From: Phocaeicola dorei
Lineage (GTDB): Bacteria; Bacteroidota; Bacteroidia; Bacteroidales; Bacteroidaceae
Length of the DNA: 64,000 bases
Direction of reading: 5' to 3'
Assembly (NCBI RefSeq): GCF_013009555.1
Contig: NZ_CP046176.1
Coordinates: 3,689,501 to 3,753,500 of the forward strand
Shown: positions 55,103-64,000 of the stretch, one piece after another
Layout: every line of letters begins with the position of its first letter
Position numbering within the stretch: position 1 is the first letter of the stretch
Notes under the pieces: generated by a model
The model's input: the letters and a program-made list of their open reading frames with translations, nothing else
The model's database searches: none
Told to the model about the DNA's origin: nothing
Position numbers and translations under genes: made by a program

Positions 55103-55530
55103 AATCCGTTTTTGTTCTGCCTTCGGTGGTATAGGTATCTCTTATTTTGAGTATTCAGAAATCCAATATCGTTTATGAGTGTCACCTATCAATCTGGTTA
55201 CACTCATAAACATTGCCACATAATCAATCTCAATATCACTGTGTATTTTTAGAATCTTCATTACTGATGATTTTACCTTGAAAGGAAAAACAACTAGTTT
55301 TGAATCTGTTGTAAAATCATCAAAGATTATACAAGGAAGATTTGAGCATATCCCTGTCGTTTCATTGGTATAACCAATTATAAAAGACTTACCTGCGGTT
55401 AAGACTGGTATTGAGTAGGAATCATCATAAGCCGTTGAATTTATAATATAAGCAGTAGGTTGTTCATAATCTACAACTTATTCAAGCCTGCACATAGCCC
55501 ATCCTTCAGGCAACTTCTTATCATGTTCGA
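55103..55530 (-). pseudogene. Decayed third HsdS recognition domain
   Basis: On the minus strand the sequence reads KLPEGWAMCRLE, stop, VVDYEQPTAYIINSTAYDDS, then YSIPVLTAGKSFIIGYTNET, and later YWISEYSK, stop, EIPIPPKAEQKRIV. This is a single S-subunit recognition domain of the VVDYEQPT...PVLTAGK...GYTNET type. Two TAA codons (at 55478-55480 and 55142-55144) break it. It lies between the silent hsdS and the recombinase and is partly bounded by exchange site 3. It could still supply sequence by recombination but not a working domain unless repaired. Confidence 0.85.
55494..55515. repeat. 22-bp inverted repeat, right copy (hsdS exchange site 3)
   Basis: Exact reverse complement of 54640-54661, at the LPEGWAM start of the decayed recognition domain. 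Confidence 0.85.
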
Positions 55531-55576
55531 TATATTCTCTTATATTGTTACTGTATTCATTATAAATCAATGTAGT

Positions 55577-56380
55577 ATGGTAACAAAATTCAAAAATCAT
55601 TTGGCAAAGACTAATCTCGCCAAGAACACCGTTACATCGTATGTGTGGACGGTACAGTATTTCCTCAATCATTATGGAGAAGTAAACAAGAAGAACCTTT
55701 TGGCATACAAGGGGTATTTGGTGGAGAACTTCAAACCACAGACGGTTAACCTGCGATTGCAAGGAATTAACAAGTATCTGGAGTTTACGAAACAAGAAAA
55801 ACTAAAAGTGAAGTTCGTAAAAGTACAGCAAAAGAACTTCTTGGAAAATGTAATCAGCGATGCTGATTATAAATTTCTTAAAGCCCAACTTAAAGTAGAT
55901 GGTTATGAGGAGTGGTATTTTATTGTGTGGTTTATGGCGGCTACCGGAGCACGTGTTAGTGAATTACTCCACATCAAAGCGGAACACATTAAAGTGGGCT
56001 ATCTTGATTTATATAGTAAAGGCGGAAAGATTCGACGACTATACATCCCCAAGAATCTACGGACAGAATCTGAAAAATGGTTGAAAAACCAAGGCTTGAC
56101 ATCCGGTTACATCTTCCTGAATCGTTTCGGACAGCGTATTACTACTCGCGGAATCGCTTCCCAACTCAAGCATTTTGCAGAAAAATACGGAATGAACAAG
56201 GAGGTAGTTTATCCTCATTCGTTCCGTCACCGTTTTGCCAAAAACTTCCTTGACCGCTTTAATGACCTTGCTCTACTAGCCGACCTAATGGGGCATGAAA
56301 GCATAGAAACTACACGCATCTATCTACGTCGCACTGCCAGCGAACAGCAGAAGATTGTGGATAAAGTGGTTAACTGGTAA
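55577..56380 (+). CDS. Tyrosine recombinase of the hsdS shufflon
   Basis: This 267-residue protein has an N-terminal SAM-like DNA-binding domain (about 1-90: FKNHLAKTNLAKNTVTSYVW) and the catalytic domain with Arg in ATGARVSELL, Lys in the SKGGKIRRLYIP hairpin, HSFRHRFAKNF (His-x-x-Arg), GHESIETTRIYLR (His and catalytic Tyr). ATG 55577 was chosen to match family length. It lies inside the invertible locus, between silent and active hsdS copies, like recombinases of other Bacteroides hsdS shufflons, and is the likely enzyme for inversion at the repeats listed here. Confidence 0.92.
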   Translation: MVTKFKNHLAKTNLAKNTVTSYVWTVQYFLNHYGEVNKKNLLAYKGYLVENFKPQTVNLRLQGINKYLEFTKQEKLKVKFVKVQQKNFLENVISDADYKFLKAQLKVDGYEEWYFIVWFMAATGARVSELLHIKAEHIKVGYLDLYSKGGKIRRLYIPKNLRTESEKWLKNQGLTSGYIFLNRFGQRITTRGIASQLKHFAEKYGMNKEVVYPHSFRHRFAKNFLDRFNDLALLADLMGHESIETTRIYLRRTASEQQKIVDKVVNW

Positions 56381-56390
56381 AGTCGCATCA

Positions 56391-56425
56391 GCCTTTAGAA
56401 GTGTATTCATTTACACTTCTAAGGC
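56391..56425. terminator. Bidirectional hairpin between recombinase and active hsdS
   Basis: TTAGAAGTGTA (56395-56405) and TACACTTCTAA (56412-56422) form a perfect 11-base stem with a six-base loop; ATTTT follows on the plus strand. The minus-strand arm includes the last codons of hsdS, so coding and stop signals overlap. Confidence 0.7.
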
Positions 56426-57817
56426 ATTTTGAATGTTATCAAGAACAGAGAATAGTTCTTCTATCTTTTGAACAATGCGTTGTTGTTCGGCAAGTGGAGG
56501 AAGTGGCATTTCAATTTTATGTAAAGCATTGGAAGATAGTCCAAGTAATCCAATACCTTTCCCTCCTATCAGATTGTTTTCCTTTAAATATGCAAATGTG
56601 TAGTAATAAAATGGCACACATAAATCTATCTTTGGACGAAGTCTATGAATATGATTTTGAATGCAAATATCGTAATCATAATTCCATATTGCAGAGCGTC
56701 CAATATCTCCACCTTCGCATACAAGTAAATCACCCTTCGTAACAGTGCATTTATTCAATTCGCTTTCTTTGAATGGCATTTGTTTTATTGCTGTAAAATC
56801 AAACTTATTCCAGTACACATTGGATGTGGTTAAATAATCCTTGAATATACCTTCTTTGTTTGACGAATTGAGTGCTTTGCCTGTATTGTGGCTAAAAAGT
56901 TCTCCTAGAATAGTTTCTATCCATCCAACGGGATAATGCCCGTTATCACAAGGTGTGAAGTCGGGATTTATGCGCTTCAACAGTTCAATGGCTGGCTCGT
57001 CATTCGGATCTTGCGGCACGAGTTTGCCGTGAATAGCAAGATTGAGGATTTTACTTTTTGCCTGCTTGATAGTTGTTTGTAAATCTTCCTTGCTATTCTT
57101 GATAGTATCAATTAAAGAAATCCACTTGGCCACCTCTACAACAATTCTTTCTTGTTCCTTTAAGGGTGGGATAGGTATCATTAATTGCGAAAGCTTTTGA
57201 GCATTGATATTAGACTGATTAACAGCATCCGTTTTTACATTATAGCACCAATTACGATAATAGCTGCTATTCATTACAGTATTAAGGTAGTCTGAAAAAA
57301 TCAATATCGGTCTAATGCGAATAAGATAGCCAGCATATATGGCTGGTTGTTCTTTCTTATAGATTGCCGTTTTCCCTACCCATTCACTACTGTTTGTGCG
57401 ATTGAACAGTAAATCGTCTTTTTCAAGTGAGTACAGCTTAATATCTTCATTATTTGACGAATACACTAAATTAGAATAATCGATTGTACCGACATTAGTA
57501 ATATTCCCCATTCGCAAGACAGCTATTTTTCCCACACTTAAAGACTTCTCTGAAGTTCCGTATTTCAATTCGCACACAATATCTTCTAAATTGCACCATT
57601 CCCACCCATTTGGTAACAAATAGGGATAATGGGGCGTATCGGAAGACTTTGCAGACTTCTTACTCCGTTTGATTTTGCCTTCTTTTATCAGTCGTTCTTT
57701 TTCAGCCTTGATTCGTTCGAGCAGAACTGATGCTGGTTCATCGTTGGGATCTTGGGGTACAAGTTTTCCATGTATCGCAAGGTCGAGTATCTTTTGACGT
57801 AACGCTTTTGTATCCAT
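56411..57817 (-). CDS. hsdS: Type I restriction-modification specificity subunit (active copy)
   Basis: This 468-residue S subunit has two recognition domains (about 60-215 and 290-430), each followed by the conserved dimerisation helix: IPIPPLKEQERIVVEVAKWI and LPPLAEQQRIVQKIEELFSV. Repeated AIHGKLVPQDPNDEPA segments (near 12 and 262) mark the two-fold symmetry. ATG 57817 (MDTKALRQKILDLAIHG) is used. It gives sequence specificity to HsdM and HsdR, whose genes lie upstream on the same strand. It is the only copy with a start region, so it is the expressed one in this orientation. Inversions at the listed repeats would replace one or both domains. Confidence 0.93.
   Translation of the reverse strand: MDTKALRQKILDLAIHGKLVPQDPNDEPASVLLERIKAEKERLIKEGKIKRSKKSAKSSDTPHYPYLLPNGWEWCNLEDIVCELKYGTSEKSLSVGKIAVLRMGNITNVGTIDYSNLVYSSNNEDIKLYSLEKDDLLFNRTNSSEWVGKTAIYKKEQPAIYAGYLIRIRPILIFSDYLNTVMNSSYYRNWCYNVKTDAVNQSNINAQKLSQLMIPIPPLKEQERIVVEVAKWISLIDTIKNSKEDLQTTIKQAKSKILNLAIHGKLVPQDPNDEPAIELLKRINPDFTPCDNGHYPVGWIETILGELFSHNTGKALNSSNKEGIFKDYLTTSNVYWNKFDFTAIKQMPFKESELNKCTVTKGDLLVCEGGDIGRSAIWNYDYDICIQNHIHRLRPKIDLCVPFYYYTFAYLKENNLIGGKGIGLLGLSSNALHKIEMPLPPLAEQQRIVQKIEELFSVLDNIQNALEV
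56933..56980. repeat. 48-bp inverted repeat, right copy (hsdS exchange site 2)
   Basis: Exact reverse complement of 54588-54635, inside the active hsdS between its two recognition domains. Confidence 0.95.
57576..57645. repeat. 70-bp inverted repeat, right copy (hsdS exchange site 1)
   Basis: Exact reverse complement of 53920-53989, inside the active hsdS where its first recognition domain begins. Confidence 0.95.
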
Positions 57818-57835
57818 CGTTATATTTCTGTTTGT

Positions 57836-57861
57836 AATTGTGCAGTTTTGGCTGCACAATT
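57836..57861 (-). other. Hairpin in the hsdS leader
   Basis: AATTGTGCAG and CTGCACAATT form a perfect 10-base stem with a six-base loop between the stop of the DUF1016 gene and the hsdS start (57817). No T-run follows on the minus strand. It may be an mRNA processing or attenuation site that tunes S-subunit level. Confidence 0.55.
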
Positions 57862-57862
57862 A

Positions 57863-58992
57863 CTATTCATGTTCTTCCAGTCTCTTTAATTCCTCATTTT
57901 CTTCAAACTCTTCAATCCATTCCTTCACCTTAGCTTGCAATAAAGCCTTGTTGGGGAGATAGAGTTGATAAGCAGAAGCATAGATGTTAGCATCCTTAGG
58001 CAAGGTAAGTTCCACTAGTGCATCGTTCTTCTCCTTACACAGTAGAATACCAATTGTCGGCTTTTCAAAGTCTTGTTTGACATAGCGGTCGTAATAGTTG
58101 ACATACATCTGCATCTGCCCAAGGTCTTGGTGAGTTAGTTTGTCTATCTTCAAATCTATAAGCACATAGCATTGTAGCAAACGATTGTAAAACACCAAGT
58201 CAACAAAGAAATGCTGCTCATCAAATGTGAACCTTTTCTGCCTTGCTTCAAATAGAAATCCTTTGCAAGTTCTAATAGGAATTGCTGCATCTTGTTGATA
58301 ATGGCATTCTCTAATTTAGACTCTGAATAAACTGCATCGGGTTTTAGACCAAGAAACTCTAATGTGATGGGATTCTTGATAATGTCTGATGGTTTCTCAA
58401 TAGATTGTCCTTCCTTAGCCAACCGCATTACTTCATCTTTGTTACGGCTCAAAGCCAATCTCTCATAAAGACAGCTTCCTACTTGACGGCTGAGTTGTCT
58501 TTTAGACCATTGTTGTTGAGTACATTCTATTTCATAGAAACTGCGGGCATCCGGATTTTCCACCCTCATCAGTATAAGATAATGAGACCATGAGAGAGCG
58601 AATGTCGGCTCAGAGATACATTCCTCTGACTTCGGATAATCGGCTAACCACTGGTTAGCCTTTTGACTCGGCTTTGGACAACCACTGGTTAGCCCTTTAG
58701 AAAAAACAATATAAAACTGCCGTATATTCTTAAGCGTTGAATATGACCATCCATCTCCCAACCTATCAGTCAGACGTTTGGAGAGTTCTTTCAGCACCGC
58801 CTTTCCATATTCGGCTCTTGTTTCCCCCTTTTGCTCATATTCTACTATATATTGTCCGATATGGAACTTAGTATAAACCTCAGCTATATTGACGGCTGTT
58901 GCCACACGTTCCCTTGCCTGCGTGACAAGGTTAACAACCTTCAAGAACAGGTCGTTTATATATTTATCATTTGTGAAAATCTCTTTTCCCAT
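57863..58992 (-). pseudogene. DUF1016/YhcG-type PD-(D/E)xK nuclease, frameshifted
   Basis: The first part (58992 down to about 58262) is the DUF1016 N-terminal domain: VNLVTQARERVATAVN...WSYSTLKNIRQFY, LSWSHYLILMRV and FYEIECTQQQWSKRQLSRQV. A single missing base in the AAAGG tract at 58260-58265 then shifts the frame; after the shift the sequence continues as FLFEARQKRFTFDEQHFFVD, LVFYNRLLQCYVLIDLKI and on to 57863, giving the PD-(D/E)xK part. Together these make a protein of normal size. The gene sits between hsdM and hsdS, a common place for this family. Cause may be mutation or sequence error. Confidence 0.82.
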
Positions 58993-58995
58993 AAC

Positions 58996-63121
<4,126 letters not shown>

Positions 63122-63211
63122 GTTCTTAATAATATATATTATCAGAAGTTCATAGGCACATCTGCAACAGGTTACAAAAGGAACCAGAACCTCCTAACCG
63201 TATTAAATAAT

Positions 63212-63421
63212 TTATTGTAACCTTTCTTTTTTATCGGTTATCAAATCCTTCAAATCAACTTGTAATATCTCCGCAATCCGTTGCAAGGTTTCCAAATTAG
63301 GCTGAATCCGATTACAGGCATAGGCATTGACCATACTGAAACTCTTATCTAGCTGTTTAGCTAACCACGTTTGAGAAATACCTTTTTCGGATAAAACAGT
63401 CTTTATTCTATTCAGTTTCAT
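63212..63421 (-). CDS. XRE-family DNA-binding regulator
   Basis: This 69-residue protein is a single helix-turn-helix domain: KTVLSEKGISQTWLAKQLDK, then SFSMVNAYACNRIQPNLETL and RIAEILQVDLKDLI. Such small proteins before restriction-modification operons act as controllers. It lies 90 bases upstream of hsdR on the same strand and is divergent from the GIY-YIG gene. Its own -7 box lies at 63444-63451. Confidence 0.85.
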   Translation of the reverse strand: MKLNRIKTVLSEKGISQTWLAKQLDKSFSMVNAYACNRIQPNLETLQRIAEILQVDLKDLITDKKERLQ

Positions 63422-63443
63422 TACTTGATATGATTTTATTAGA

Positions 63444-63451
63444 CAAATATA
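63444..63451 (-). promoter_or_regulatory. -7 box for the XRE regulator/hsd operon
   Basis: TATATTTG on the minus strand fits TAnnTTTG, 23 bases before the XRE start. Confidence 0.65.
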
Positions 63452-63474
63452 GGGAATTATATTCGATAATAGTG

Positions 63475-63482
63475 TATATTTG
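63475..63482 (+). promoter_or_regulatory. -7 box for the GIY-YIG gene
   Basis: TATATTTG on the plus strand fits TAnnTTTG, 63 bases before ATG 63545. The two divergent boxes are only 23 bases apart, so a single regulator could control both directions. Confidence 0.6.
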
Positions 63483-63544
63483 CATTAAGAAAAGTCAGTT
63501 CTTAAATGAGTTATACCTCAAAGTAATTGAATTTAGACATATTT

Positions 63545-64000
63545 ATGGGAAAGACAGTAACAACATATCTCATTGATGGAGACCCAAAAGGAACTCAATA
63601 CGCATTCATTAGCAACAAAATTTGCCAAATGTTTGTCGTACCACGTTCTAATCTCTCTTATTTGAATACACAAGAGAAGTTACAAAAACCTGCATTCTAT
63701 ATATTGCTGGGGGAAGATGAATCAACCAAGCCGCAGGCGTATATAGGTGAAACGGAGAACTTTAAAGAACGTGTAAAAGACCACGATAGCAAAAAATCGT
63801 TTTGGCAAAAAGCACTCATATTTGTATCGAAAGACGCCGATATGACTAAAGTTGATGTGCAATACCTAGAACATAAAGCTATAGCCGAAGCCAAGAAAGC
63901 AAACGCTTTTGTTTTAAGCGATAATAAACAAATTCCTAAAGCCCCTAACCTACCGGAGCATCAACAGGACTCAATGAATGAATTTTTCGAAGATGTGAAG
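63545..64000 (+). CDS. GIY-YIG nuclease family protein (partial)
   Basis: The frame is open from ATG 63545 to the window end (152 codons). After an N-terminal region of about 47 residues (MGKTVTTYLIDGDPKGTQYA...) the GIY-YIG core appears as AFYILLGEDES...AYIGETENFKERVKDH, with the FWQKALIFVSKDADMTKVDVQYLEHKAIAEAKK helical part behind it. This form, with an N-terminal extension and YIGET, is the family often found next to type I restriction systems. It may be a defence-associated nuclease. The C-terminus is outside the window. Confidence 0.8.
   Translation, partial: MGKTVTTYLIDGDPKGTQYAFISNKICQMFVVPRSNLSYLNTQEKLQKPAFYILLGEDESTKPQAYIGETENFKERVKDHDSKKSFWQKALIFVSKDADMTKVDVQYLEHKAIAEAKKANAFVLSDNKQIPKAPNLPEHQQDSMNEFFEDVK

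Overview
The window looks like chromosomal DNA of a gut Bacteroidales species, most likely Bacteroides or Phocaeicola. The evidence is a SusC/SusD polysaccharide utilisation locus, lipoproteins with Bacteroidetes-type lipoboxes, a fimbrillin-like lipoprotein, GLPGLI and HU-like families, and repeated Bacteroidetes promoter -7 boxes (TAnnTTTG) upstream of genes on both strands. Species cannot be fixed from sequence alone.

Layout. 1-1.7 kb: the end of an RND efflux operon (RND tail, TolC-type outer-membrane protein), then a 166-bp element with 24-bp inverted ends. 1.9-2.7 kb: an HU-like gene with four 21-bp palindromes upstream. 3-5.9 kb: a lipoprotein, a broken small membrane gene and a two-gene ABC transporter. 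5.9-11.8 kb: a GLPGLI/outer-membrane-barrel pair, divergent from a histidine kinase/response regulator pair. 11.9-37.5 kb: nagA plus a large minus-strand glycan locus (SusC, SusD, sialidase, three GH20 hexosaminidases, two SGNH esterases, GH2 mannosidase-type and galactosidase-type enzymes, GH92 mannosidase, sialic-acid mutarotase-type protein). Together these could strip O-acetylated sialic acid, galactose, GlcNAc and mannose from host N-glycans, and nagA would feed the released GlcNAc into catabolism. 37.8-44.6 kb: tRNA-Arg(CCG), asnA, ung, lptD, an HD-domain protein and a NamZ-type muramidase, each with clear promoters or terminators.

44.6-52.6 kb is the most unusual block. It is a minus-strand operon of a 39-residue peptide, a fimbrillin/beta-helix lipoprotein, a strong hairpin terminator, then PqqD-like protein, nucleotidyltransferase, ABC exporter, HPr-kinase-like protein and an S24/S26 peptidase, with coupled or overlapping ends. 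These are the accessory enzymes of kinase-containing lasso-peptide clusters, but no cyclase is present, so it may be a different peptide-modification/export system. Upstream lie a structured transcript with its own promoter and terminator, an 823-bp element with ~116-bp inverted ends enclosing four 22-bp palindromes, and a relic of a hexapeptide acyltransferase.

53.9-63.4 kb is a shuffling type I restriction-modification locus: an active hsdS, a promoterless silent hsdS in opposite orientation, a third decayed specificity domain, a tyrosine recombinase, a frameshifted DUF1016 nuclease gene, hsdM, hsdR and an XRE regulator. Perfect inverted repeats of 70, 48 and 22 bp lie where recombination would swap target-recognition domains. 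The window ends inside a divergent GIY-YIG-type gene.
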